In this document: positions 5,905-15,271 of the stretch, one piece after another
Layout of the letters: each line of letters begins with the position of its first letter
Numbering within the stretch: position 1 is the stretch's first letter
Assembly (NCBI GenBank): GCA_945788485.1
Contig: CALZMB010000002.1
Coordinates: forward strand, 1 to 30,866
Direction: 5' to 3'
Origin: an uncultured bacterium
GTDB taxonomy: Bacteria > Bacteroidota > Bacteroidia > Bacteroidales > Bacteroidaceae
Length of the DNA stretch: 30,866 bases
Translations under genes and position numbers: made by a program
The notes under the pieces: model-generated
Databases searched by the model: none
What the model saw: the letters and a program-made list of their open reading frames with translations, nothing else
What the model was told of the DNA's origin: nothing

Positions 5905-8900
5905 TTGTCACATCTCAGGCACATATCGGCATGGTTGTTTGTCTGCATCTTCATGGTGCTGACAGCATACGCTGTGTCAGCTCCGCAAGGGACGGGCATG
6001 ACGGCGAGGGGAGCGTATGGAGAAGAAAGCGCGAGACCGCAGGAGAATAACAGGAAAAACAAAAACAACAATAACAAAAACCAAAACAAGAACGGGGAGA
6101 AGGGCAAGGGGGAGAAGAAAGATTCGCTCGCCACACGCTTAGAAGAGATTCTGCAGATTGAAGACGAGGACATCCCCGATTCTCTCTTAGACACCCGGTG
6201 GCCGGTGCAGCGCACCATGCCTGTGACATACGACGACCTGCAGCACAACTCCGCCGACCTCAGACACCCGGAGAACGTGAGTCAGAAGGTGGAATACAAC
6301 GATTCGCTCAACCGATACGTCTTCGGCACACGCATGGGCGGCACATACCTCGCCGCGCCTATCATGATGACGATAGACGAATATCTCGCCTTTCTGAACA
6401 AACAGCAGCGCCGCGACTATTTCAAGGCTAAGAACGCCGAGATTTTCGAGAGCAAGGGGAAAGAGAAGTTCGACTTCGCCGACATGCACTTCGACCTCGG
6501 ACCGGCAGAGAAAATCTTCGGGCCAGGCGGCGTGCGCATCAAGACGCAAGGAACGGCAGAGCTGAAGTTCGGAGCCACCTTCAAGAAGATTGACAACCCG
6601 TCGCTGCCCATACGCAACCGCAAGACGACAACCATCGACTTCGACGAGAAAATCAACATCAACGTGACGGGCAAGGTAGGCGACAAGGTGAACATGAGCC
6701 TCAACTACAACACCGACGCCACCTTCGACTTCGACCAGCAGAACATAAAGCTGAAATACGACGGCAAGGAAGACGAGATTATAAAACTCGTGGAGATGGG
6801 CAACGTGTCGTTCCCCTCAAACTCGTCGCTCGTGCAGGGCGCGTCGTCGCTCTTCGGCATAAGGACAGACATGCAGTTCGGCAAGCTGAAGCTGCAGACC
6901 GTGCTGTCGCAGAAGAAGTCTAACTCAAAGAGCGTCAGCACGAAAGGCGGCGTACAGCTCACGCCGTTCGAGATTGATGTCTCTAACTATGAAGAGAACC
7001 GCCACTTCTTCCTCTCACACTATTTCCGCACCACCTACGACAAGGCGATGCAGAGCCTGCCCAACCTCACCACCGGCGTGAAGCTCAACCGCATCGAGGT
7101 GTGGGTGACAAACGTCACGGGCGTCACCACCAACACGCGCAACATCATCGCCCTCACCGACCTCGCCGAGTCGTCAACGCTGCACAACCCGCGGTGGGGC
7201 GACACCGGAATGCAGCAGCCGCCGCACAACGCAGCGAACGGCGAATACCAGACGATGGTGACGACAAACGCGGCGGCGCGCGACATCGACGCCACGACAG
7301 CCACCATGGAAGGCGACAACCTCGAGGGCGGCGCCGACTATGAGAAGATAGAACGCGCGCGGCAGCTCTCGTCAAGCGAATATTCTGTCAACGAAGCCTT
7401 GGGATATATCTCGCTGCGCACCAACCTGCAGCCCGACCAGGTGCTCGCCGTGGCTTACGAATACACCTACGGCGGACGCACATACCAGGTGGGCGAGTTC
7501 TCGGGCGACATACAGGACAACACGAAGGCGCTCTATGTGAAAGCCTTGAAGAACGCCGCCAACACGCCGAGACAGGCAAACTGGAGGCTGATGATGAAAA
7601 ACGTCTATTATCTCGCGCAGAACGTGGAGAAGACGAAATTCCGCCTCGACATCAAATACCAAAGCGACACGGCGGGCGTATATCTCAACTACATCCCAGA
7701 ACGCGAGACAAAAGACACGCCTATCATCAAAGCCATCGGCGCCGACCGCCTCGACAACAACAACAAGCCTCACTCTAACGGATACTTCGACTTCATCGAA
7801 GGCTACACCGTCAGCGACGGGCGTGTCTTCCTGCCCGCCGCCGAGCCTTTCGGCTCATGCCTCTACAGCTTCATGAGAAGCAAGGGCGTGGCTGACGCCG
7901 TGGCAAGGAAATATCTCTACACCGCGCTCTACGATTCTACGAAGACCGTGGCGAAGCAGATAGCCGAAAGCAACAAATACATTCTTCAAGGACAGTTCAA
8001 AGGCTCGTCAAGCAATGTCATCTCGCTCGGGGCGGTCAACGTGCCGAGAGGCTCTGTCGTCGTCACGGCGGGAGGCGTGGTGCTGAACGAGGGCAGCGAC
8101 TACAGCGTCGATTACTACGCCGGCGAGGTCACCATCCTCAACCAGAGCATCCTCGATGCCGGAACGGCGGTCAACGTATCGCTCGAAAGCGACACCGACT
8201 ACGGGCAGCAGCGCAAGACGATGATGGGCGTCAACTGGGAATACACCTTCTCGAAAGACTTCCAGCTCTCCGGCACATTGCAGCATCTCTCCGAGCAGGC
8301 TCTCACGACAAAGGTGAACATGGGCGCCGAGCCGCTGAACAACACGCTGTGGGGCATCAACCTCAACTGGAAGAAAGAATCGCAGTGGCTCACCAACATG
8401 CTCGACAAACTGCCTTTCCTCCATCTCACCGCGCCGTCGTCGATACAGCTCTCGGCAGAGTTCGCGCAGCTCATCGCCGGCACAGCCTCCGGCACGCAAG
8501 ACAACGCGTCGTACCTCGACGACTTCGAATCGGCTAAGAACACCACCGACATCTCCACGCCCGGCTCATGGACCATCAGCAGCGTGCCGACACTCTTCCC
8601 TGAGCACAGCGACATGACGACACTCAGCAGCGGCTACAACCGCGCGCTGCTCGCATGGTACAACATCGACCCGCTCTTCACGCGCCGCTCGTCGTCACTC
8701 ACTCCGGCACACATCAAAGGCGACCTCGACCAGCTCTCCAACCATTACGTACGCGAGGTGTATGTCAGCGAGCTCTACCCCAACCGCGACCAGAGCAGCT
8801 ACAGCGGAGCGACAAACACGCTGCCTATACTCAATCTCGCCTTCTACCCGCAGGAGCGCGGACCCTACAACTTCTCTACAGAACTCGACGCAAAAGGAAG

Positions 8901-11900
8901 GCTCACCTTCCCAGAGAAACGATGGGGCGGAATGATGCGCAAACTCGACTTCACTGACTTCGAGAACGCAAACATAGAGTATCTGGAATTCTGGATGCTC
9001 GACCCCTTCATATCCGGAAAGAACGGCGTCAGCGACACCGACGGCATGGGAGCCGACCTGTATATCAACCTCGGAGACATCAGCGAAGACATCCTGCGCG
9101 ACGGGAAGAAATTCTACGAGAGCGGAATGCCCGTCGATGGCAGCGACGCCTACACCACCACACAATGGGGAAAGGTGCCGACACAGGCTGCCGTGACATA
9201 CGCCTTCTCGACAGCGGCAGGCACACGGCAGATGCAGGACGTGGGATACAACGGCCTCACCGACGAGGAGGAGAAGCAATACGAAGGCTACGGCAACTTC
9301 CTCACATACATCCGGAACAACTACCCCGCCGCTGACAGCGTGTATAACGCCGTCATGGCTGACCCCGCAGCAGACAACTACCAATACTTCCGCAGCTCAG
9401 CGTTCGACCAGGCCGCCACACCCATCCTGCAACGCTACAAGCACATCAACGGCCCGCAGGGCAACTCGCCCGATTCCGAACAACGCACCGAGGCCTACGA
9501 CACATCCTACAAGACGACACCCGACGTCGAGGACATCAACCAGGACTTCACGCTCAACGAATACGAGAAATATTTCCAGTACAAGGTCTCGCTGCGCCCG
9601 GGAGACATGAGGGTTGGCGAGAACTATATCGTCGATAAGCGCACGACAAGCCCCACACTGCGCAACGGCGACCGCGACACCGTCACATGGTACCAGTTCC
9701 GTATTCCGCTGAAAACCGCACTGCGCGGCGACGGGCGCGTCGGCGGCATAACCGACTTCACGTCCATTCGCTTCATACGTATGTTCATCACGCAGTGCGC
9801 GCGCCCCATCGTGCTGCGCTTTGGCTCGCTCGACCTCGTGCGAGGCGAATGGCGCGTGTACGAGCAGAACCTCAACAACGCATCGGCAAACACCGCCACC
9901 ATGGCTGTCTCTGCCGTCAACATCGAGGAGAACAACGACAAGACTCCCGTCAACTACGTACTGCCGCCGGGCATCACACGTGTTGTCGATCCCTCGCAGC
10001 CGCAACTGACAGAGGCCAACGAGCAGGCTCTCGCACTCACGCTCAACGACATGTCCACGGGCGACGCACGATGCGTATATAAGAACTCCACCATCGACAT
10101 GCGACACTACCGCCGCCTGCAGCTCTTCACACACGCCAACGCTTTCGAGAACAACGTCACGAACCTCCAGGACAACCAGCTCGCGCTCTTCATACGCCTC
10201 GGCTCTGACTACAAGTCGAACTACTACGAATACGAGATACCGCTGAAGCTCACGCCTCCGGGACACTACGACAGATACTCTACGCAAGACTGCCGCGCCG
10301 TATGGCCGGAAGACAACATGCTTGACATCGACCTCTCTGTCCTCACCACGCTGAAGCGCGAACGCAACAAGGCGAAAAGCGAGGGCAGAGCATCGTACAA
10401 CCAGGTCTTCACCGCATACGACACGGAAAAGCCGCAGAACAAAGTCTCCATACTCGGAAACCCGTCGCTCGGAGAAGTGAAGACAATGATTATCGGTGTC
10501 AGAAACCTCTCCTCTGAGGTGAAGAGCGGCGAGGTGTGGGTCAACGAGCTGCGTCTGCTCGACGCCACAAACAAAGGCGGATGGGCGGCGCAGGGAAACA
10601 TGAACCTGCAGCTCTCTGACCTCGCCACCGTCAACCTCAGCGGGAAATACTCGTCTGCCGGATTCGGAGGTCTCGAACAGAGTGTTGTCGAACGTTCGAC
10701 AGAAGATTTCCAGTCGTTCTCAGCGACCTTCGACATCGAGCTCGGCAAGTTCTTCCCCGACAAGGCAAAGGTCTCCGTGCCTGTGTATTACAGCGTGACG
10801 AAAGAGAAGACCTCACCGCTCTACAACCCTCTTGACACCGACCTCGAGCTCAACGACGCCCTCGACGCCTACACCGACAAGCAGCAGCGCGATTCTGTCG
10901 AGAACATCGTAGTCACGAAACTCACGTCAACGAACTTCTCCGTCGCCAATGCCCGCGTAGGCATAGCGACGAAAGGACACCCCATGCCCTACGACCCCGC
11001 CAACTTCTCCTTCTCCTACAGCCACTCGCACACCCACAAGCAGGGCGAGACAACGGTCTATGAAAACGAAGACAACTGGCGCGGAGCACTCAACTACAAC
11101 TGGTCGCCCGTCTATAAGCCCTTCGAACCCTTCAAGAAGATAAAGTCCAAGTCGAAGGCATACGACATACTCAAACGCTTCGGGCTGAACTACCTGCCGC
11201 AGACAATAGGATTCAACACCGAACTGACACGCTCGTACTACGAACTGCAGGAACGTGACATGGAAGCCCTCGACAACTCTGCCATCCCACTCTCCTTCAG
11301 CTCGCAGTTCCTCTGGAACAGAGACTTCAACATCCGATGGGACCTCACGCGCAACCTGCAGTTCTCTTTCCGCTCAGCAACCCATGCCGAGGTGGAAGAA
11401 CCCTACCGGCCCGTGAACAAAGACCTCTACCCCGACGACTACAAGGTGTGGAAAGACTCTGTGTGGACAAGCATCAAGAACCTCGGCACGCCGCTCGACT
11501 ACAGCCAGAACGTGACAGCGTCATACAACCTGCCGCTCAACCTCATACCCGCCTTCGACTGGCTGTCATCGACCGCCACATACTCGTCGTCATACAACTG
11601 GGTGAGAGGCACGGCACTCGAAGACGGCACGTCGCTCGGCAACACCGTCAGCCTCAACCGCACATACGCCCTGAAAGGCTCGCTCGCCATGGAGAAACTC
11701 TACAACCATGTGCCTTTCCTGAAGAAGGCGAACGAGAGATTCAGCAAACCCGCAGCGAAAGCCAAGCCAAAGACCGGCACGAAGAAGAAGCCGGCAGACA
11801 AAGACGACAAGAAAGCCGACGCGGCAGACAAGGAGAAATCAAAACTCCCGCTCAACCGCAACACCACACAGGTGGAGATGACACTCTATCCGGACAGCGC

Positions 11901-13560
11901 CGTCAGCATGCGCCACAACAGGAAATCGAAACGCATCGTCGTCTCTGCAAAGAGTACAGACGGGAAAGCACTCGCCGTGAAGTTCAAGAAGCAGGACGAC
12001 AACACCATACTCGTGAAACTCAAGGGCGACACAGCGCAGAAAGTGAAACTCTCTGTCACGAAACTGCCCGACCTCGACGAGAAGCCCTGGTATCGCCTCG
12101 CACAGTCCGCTGCACGCTTCCTCATGATGCTGCGCACCATCGACCTCACCTACAACAACAGCTACGCAATGTCGCTGCCCGGCTTCATGCCCTCTGTCGG
12201 CGACGCCTTCGGACAGAAGAGCGTAGATGGCATCCTCAGCCCGGGTCTCGACTTCGCCTTCGGCCTCGTAGGCGATTCGTATGTCTCACAGGCACGAGAA
12301 AGGGGATGGCTGCTCAACGCCGATTCCGTAGCCACACCGGCTGCCATCAACCAGACAGAAGACCTGCAGCTGCGCATGACACTCGAACCCGTACGCTCTC
12401 TGAAGATAGACCTCAACGCCAGCCGTACACACACACGCGGCAAGAGTATACAATATATGTACGAGGGCAGCCCCACCACCCTCTCCGGCACCTTCACGAT
12501 GACAACCGTCTCCATCGGCTCGGCATTTGAAGGCACCGGCAGCGCAGCAGACGGTTTCCGATCAAAGACCTTCGAGAAGTTCTGCAGCTCTCTGCCCGCC
12601 TTCCGGCAGAAGGTGGAGGCGCAATATGCCGGAGCCACATACCCCGCAGGCTCAACACTCGCAGGGCAGACCTTCGACCCCGCCAACGGAGGCGTCAGCC
12701 AATACAGCGCCGATGTCATGGTGCCCGCATTCCTCAACGCCTACACCGCGATGGGCGACGGCGGCATGAGCCTCTTCCCCGCTCTCGCCCGCCTGCTGCC
12801 CAACTGGAGCGTGAAGTACAGCGGACTGTCACAGCTCACATGGTTCAAAGAACGTTTCAAGAGCGTCAACATCTCTCACGCATACAAGAGCGTCTATGCC
12901 GTAGGCTCATACAGCAGCTTCTCCACATTCGTAGAGTATATGGGAGGGCTCGGCTTCATCAGCAACGCCACGACCGGCATGCCGCAGCCGAACTCAATAT
13001 ACAATGTCTCGCAGGTCAGCATAAACGAATCTTTCTCGCCCCTACTCGGCATTGACGTCACTCTACAGAACAACATGACGCTCAAGATGGAATACCGCAC
13101 GACACGCATTCTCAACCTCGCGATGACAAACGCACAGCTCACCGAGACGACATCAAAAGACCTCGTCTTCGGGTTCGGCTACAAGATTCAGGACTTCAAC
13201 CCCTTCGCCCCCAAGGCAAGGAAAGTGAAGACGGGCAGCGGGAAAGACACAGAGCAGAACAACACTGCCGCAACACGCACCACACGGCGCGGCTTCAGCC
13301 ACGACCTCAACCTGCGCCTCGACGTCAGCTACAGGAAACAGGCTGCCATCAACCGCGACATCGCCACCGTCACGTCAACCGCCACAAGTGGCAACAACGC
13401 ATTCAAGCTCTCGTTCTCTGCCGACTACACCATGTCGCGCCTGCTCACCATGAGCTTCTATCTCGACAGACAGACAAACACCCCTCTCCTATCAAGCAAC
13501 TCATACCCAACCACGACACAAGACTTCGGTCTCGCACTCAAATTCTCACTCACGAGATAA
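5905..13560 (+). CDS. sprA: SprA/Sov, outer-membrane translocon of the type 9 secretion system
   Basis: SprA is the giant outer-membrane beta-barrel through which T9SS cargo leaves the cell; in gliding species it is also needed for motility. The 2551-residue protein is close to the usual 2,400-2,500. The signal peptide (HISAWLFVCIFMVLTAYAVSA) is complete only if translation begins at TTG 5905. The first in-frame ATG (5953) would cut into it, so TTG is chosen. Recognisable SprA stretches include the N-terminal region ending in LDTRWPVQRTMPVTYDD, FGPGGVRIKTQGTAELKFG, YLDDFESAKNTTDIS (about residue 870) and LPILNLAFYPQERGPYNF. Low-complexity Asn/Lys-rich (about 48-72) and Lys/Asp-rich (about 1949-1982) segments stand out. 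dacB follows after 5 bp. Presence of SprA implies that T9SS genes (porV, gldKLMN homologues) exist elsewhere. Confidence 0.95.
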   Translation: MSHLRHISAWLFVCIFMVLTAYAVSAPQGTGMTARGAYGEESARPQENNRKNKNNNNKNQNKNGEKGKGEKKDSLATRLEEILQIEDEDIPDSLLDTRWPVQRTMPVTYDDLQHNSADLRHPENVSQKVEYNDSLNRYVFGTRMGGTYLAAPIMMTIDEYLAFLNKQQRRDYFKAKNAEIFESKGKEKFDFADMHFDLGPAEKIFGPGGVRIKTQGTAELKFGATFKKIDNPSLPIRNRKTTTIDFDEKININVTGKVGDKVNMSLNYNTDATFDFDQQNIKLKYDGKEDEIIKLVEMGNVSFPSNSSLVQGASSLFGIRTDMQFGKLKLQTVLSQKKSNSKSVSTKGGVQLTPFEIDVSNYEENRHFFLSHYFRTTYDKAMQSLPNLTTGVKLNRIEVWVTNVTGVTTNTRNIIALTDLAESSTLHNPRWGDTGMQQPPHNAANGEYQTMVTTNAAARDIDATTATMEGDNLEGGADYEKIERARQLSSSEYSVNEALGYISLRTNLQPDQVLAVAYEYTYGGRTYQVGEFSGDIQDNTKALYVKALKNAANTPRQANWRLMMKNVYYLAQNVEKTKFRLDIKYQSDTAGVYLNYIPERETKDTPIIKAIGADRLDNNNKPHSNGYFDFIEGYTVSDGRVFLPAAEPFGSCLYSFMRSKGVADAVARKYLYTALYDSTKTVAKQIAESNKYILQGQFKGSSSNVISLGAVNVPRGSVVVTAGGVVLNEGSDYSVDYYAGEVTILNQSILDAGTAVNVSLESDTDYGQQRKTMMGVNWEYTFSKDFQLSGTLQHLSEQALTTKVNMGAEPLNNTLWGINLNWKKESQWLTNMLDKLPFLHLTAPSSIQLSAEFAQLIAGTASGTQDNASYLDDFESAKNTTDISTPGSWTISSVPTLFPEHSDMTTLSSGYNRALLAWYNIDPLFTRRSSSLTPAHIKGDLDQLSNHYVREVYVSELYPNRDQSSYSGATNTLPILNLAFYPQERGPYNFSTELDAKGRLTFPEKRWGGMMRKLDFTDFENANIEYLEFWMLDPFISGKNGVSDTDGMGADLYINLGDISEDILRDGKKFYESGMPVDGSDAYTTTQWGKVPTQAAVTYAFSTAAGTRQMQDVGYNGLTDEEEKQYEGYGNFLTYIRNNYPAADSVYNAVMADPAADNYQYFRSSAFDQAATPILQRYKHINGPQGNSPDSEQRTEAYDTSYKTTPDVEDINQDFTLNEYEKYFQYKVSLRPGDMRVGENYIVDKRTTSPTLRNGDRDTVTWYQFRIPLKTALRGDGRVGGITDFTSIRFIRMFITQCARPIVLRFGSLDLVRGEWRVYEQNLNNASANTATMAVSAVNIEENNDKTPVNYVLPPGITRVVDPSQPQLTEANEQALALTLNDMSTGDARCVYKNSTIDMRHYRRLQLFTHANAFENNVTNLQDNQLALFIRLGSDYKSNYYEYEIPLKLTPPGHYDRYSTQDCRAVWPEDNMLDIDLSVLTTLKRERNKAKSEGRASYNQVFTAYDTEKPQNKVSILGNPSLGEVKTMIIGVRNLSSEVKSGEVWVNELRLLDATNKGGWAAQGNMNLQLSDLATVNLSGKYSSAGFGGLEQSVVERSTEDFQSFSATFDIELGKFFPDKAKVSVPVYYSVTKEKTSPLYNPLDTDLELNDALDAYTDKQQRDSVENIVVTKLTSTNFSVANARVGIATKGHPMPYDPANFSFSYSHSHTHKQGETTVYENEDNWRGALNYNWSPVYKPFEPFKKIKSKSKAYDILKRFGLNYLPQTIGFNTELTRSYYELQERDMEALDNSAIPLSFSSQFLWNRDFNIRWDLTRNLQFSFRSATHAEVEEPYRPVNKDLYPDDYKVWKDSVWTSIKNLGTPLDYSQNVTASYNLPLNLIPAFDWLSSTATYSSSYNWVRGTALEDGTSLGNTVSLNRTYALKGSLAMEKLYNHVPFLKKANERFSKPAAKAKPKTGTKKKPADKDDKKADAADKEKSKLPLNRNTTQVEMTLYPDSAVSMRHNRKSKRIVVSAKSTDGKALAVKFKKQDDNTILVKLKGDTAQKVKLSVTKLPDLDEKPWYRLAQSAARFLMMLRTIDLTYNNSYAMSLPGFMPSVGDAFGQKSVDGILSPGLDFAFGLVGDSYVSQARERGWLLNADSVATPAAINQTEDLQLRMTLEPVRSLKIDLNASRTHTRGKSIQYMYEGSPTTLSGTFTMTTVSIGSAFEGTGSAADGFRSKTFEKFCSSLPAFRQKVEAQYAGATYPAGSTLAGQTFDPANGGVSQYSADVMVPAFLNAYTAMGDGGMSLFPALARLLPNWSVKYSGLSQLTWFKERFKSVNISHAYKSVYAVGSYSSFSTFVEYMGGLGFISNATTGMPQPNSIYNVSQVSINESFSPLLGIDVTLQNNMTLKMEYRTTRILNLAMTNAQLTETTSKDLVFGFGYKIQDFNPFAPKARKVKTGSGKDTEQNNTAATRTTRRGFSHDLNLRLDVSYRKQAAINRDIATVTSTATSGNNAFKLSFSADYTMSRLLTMSFYLDRQTNTPLLSSNSYPTTTQDFGLALKFSLTR

Positions 13561-13565
13561 AGAAA

Positions 13566-14924
13566 ATGACAAGATACAGAGCGATACTCCCGACACTACT
13601 CGCCATCCTCATCATCTCCGGCACCACATCCCGGGGCACGACAGCATACGCCGGCAAAAATGCCACAGGCGACACCATGACAGCTGACACCGTAGCGGCA
13701 GACAGCGCCGACATGACCTATGCCGACACAACCGCAGCAGACAGCCTCCTGCCTGACAGCCTCGCGGCGGACAGCCTGCCGCTCACGAAGGCAGAGAGCC
13801 TCATGCGCCTGCTCGACAACAAGATGTTCGGCACGTCGCAGGTAGCGGTGATGGCATACGACCTCACCGCCGACACCCTCATCTTCGCACACAACGAGAG
13901 GCAGCTCATGCGCCCCGCATCAACCATGAAACTCCTCACTGCCATCACCGCCCTACACAACCTCGGCTCATCATACCGCCTCGCCACATCACTCATCGCC
14001 GACGGCAACACAGCCACGCAGGACAGCGGACAGCAGCAGAATATCTTCATCGGAGACATCATTGTCAGGGGAGGCATGGACCCTCTTTTCAACACCGACG
14101 ACATGCACGCCTTCGTAGATGCCATAGCACAACAACACATCGACACCATATACGGCGACATACGCGCCGACCGTTCGTTCAAAGACACACTGCTGCTCGG
14201 CGAGGGATGGTGCTGGGACGACGACAACCCTGTCCTCACGCCTCTGCCGTGGAACAGGAAAGACACCTTCGTCAGGAAATACAAGCAGATGCTGCAGGCA
14301 CAGGGCATCACCATTCTCCCCACCTCGCTAATACCCACCGACAGCCTCGGCAACCCCACCGTCACCACGCCACCCGCCAGACGCCGCACTCTCTGCACAC
14401 GCACTCATACCATACAGCAGATTCTAATACCCATGCTGAAGAAATCAGACAATCTGTATGCAGAAGCACTCTTCTACCACATCGCGGCGCAACGCCGCCG
14501 TCCGGCCACACGCCGTCACACCGCAGACATCATGCGGCGCCTCATCGCATCGCTCGGCCTCAACCCCGCACACTACCGCATAGCCGACGGCTCCGGACTC
14601 TCTCTCTACAACTACCAGACGGCAGAACTGCAAGTGAAACTGCTGCGCTTCGCCTACCACTCGCCGGACATCTACCCGCACCTCTACCCCGCACTACCCG
14701 TTGCCGGCACAGACGGCACGCTGAAGAAACGAATGCGCACACAGCCCACACTCGACAACGTACACGCAAAGACCGGCACGCTGACCGGCATATCATCACT
14801 CGCCGGCTATCTCACCTCTGCCGACGGCAACACCATCGCTTTCGCCATCATCAACCAGGGCATCATGTCTGCCACATCAGCAAAGAGATTCCAGGACAAT
14901 GTCTGCAGAATACTGTGCCGGTGA
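13566..14924 (+). CDS. dacB: D-Ala-D-Ala carboxypeptidase/endopeptidase, PBP4 (S13) family
   Basis: A periplasmic penicillin-binding protein that trims D-Ala or cleaves cross-links in peptidoglycan. All three active-site motifs are present: SxxK as Ser119-Thr-Met-Lys122 in RPASTMKLLTA, SxN as Ser294-Asp-Asn296 in LKKSDNLYAEAL, and KTG at 402-404 in VHAKTGTLTGISSLAGYL. The long segment between motifs 1 and 2 is typical of S13 enzymes. The signal peptide covers about residues 1-29. An unusual Ala/Asp/Ser/Thr-rich linker with repeated ADS/ADT units (about 36-72) separates it from the catalytic domain. The start lies 5 bp after the sprA stop, so the two are probably co-transcribed. The ~350 bp after the gene hold no strong terminator. 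Confidence 0.93.
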   Translation: MTRYRAILPTLLAILIISGTTSRGTTAYAGKNATGDTMTADTVAADSADMTYADTTAADSLLPDSLAADSLPLTKAESLMRLLDNKMFGTSQVAVMAYDLTADTLIFAHNERQLMRPASTMKLLTAITALHNLGSSYRLATSLIADGNTATQDSGQQQNIFIGDIIVRGGMDPLFNTDDMHAFVDAIAQQHIDTIYGDIRADRSFKDTLLLGEGWCWDDDNPVLTPLPWNRKDTFVRKYKQMLQAQGITILPTSLIPTDSLGNPTVTTPPARRRTLCTRTHTIQQILIPMLKKSDNLYAEALFYHIAAQRRRPATRRHTADIMRRLIASLGLNPAHYRIADGSGLSLYNYQTAELQVKLLRFAYHSPDIYPHLYPALPVAGTDGTLKKRMRTQPTLDNVHAKTGTLTGISSLAGYLTSADGNTIAFAIINQGIMSATSAKRFQDNVCRILCR

Positions 14925-15022
14925 ATGAGCCGGAACAGCATACATGACATCACATGAGGCTTTGAAGGATATATAATAATAAGGTGATATACGCATAAAA
15001 ATATAATTTTTCGCCGAAACTG

Positions 15023-15053
15023 TTGTTTTTCGGGATAAAATTTTGTATCTTTG
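15023..15053 (+). promoter_or_regulatory. Predicted promoter of the glycosidase locus
   Basis: TATCTTTG (15046-15053), continuing GCAACC, is a textbook Bacteroidetes -7 element (TAnnTTTG). A TTG at 15023-15025, 20 bp upstream, serves as the -33 element. Transcription should begin near 15060, leaving a leader of ~210 nt before the GH95 start at 15272. Confidence 0.8.
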
Positions 15054-15082
15054 CAACCAGAACGGAGACACCGCATTCAGAC

Positions 15083-15129
15083 GCTCCGTTGTACGGAGCC
15101 GGGCAGACCGACGCTTTGTTTCGCCCGGC
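15083..15129 (+). promoter_or_regulatory. Structured 5' leader upstream of GH95 gene
   Basis: Two hairpins lie soon after the expected transcription start: GCTCCG (15083-15088) / CGGAGC (15094-15099) with a 5-nt loop, and GCCGGGC (15098-15104) / GCCCGGC (15123-15129) with an 18-nt loop. They overlap by two bases, so they may be alternatives. This could be an attenuator-type leader or an RNA-binding site; no known riboswitch class is recognised. Confidence 0.5.
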
Positions 15130-15271
15130 ATAAGAAAACAGAACATGCATTTCCGGTGAGCCGCACGGCGGCAACACGGGGAAAAACACGCTTTTTGACA
15201 CACCGGCATTTCATGCGAAGGCCTACGTCCCCGCAATGATGACCGGCCGAACCTAACTTGAAAAAAATACT

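Larger units (their letters stand above)
14925..15271. other. Junction between housekeeping genes and glycosidase locus
   Basis: A 347-bp gene-free stretch. The first ~100 bp are AT-rich without a clear GC hairpin; only a short A/T palindrome AAAAATATAATTTTT (14998-15012) is seen. Then follow a good promoter (15023-15053) and a structured leader of ~210 nt before the GH95 start. Confidence 0.6.

Noticed and set aside
11337..12530. Plus-strand open frame of 397 codons inside sprA.
   Set aside because: Arg/His/Pro-rich translation typical of an out-of-frame reading of a GC-rich gene; sprA is continuous across it.
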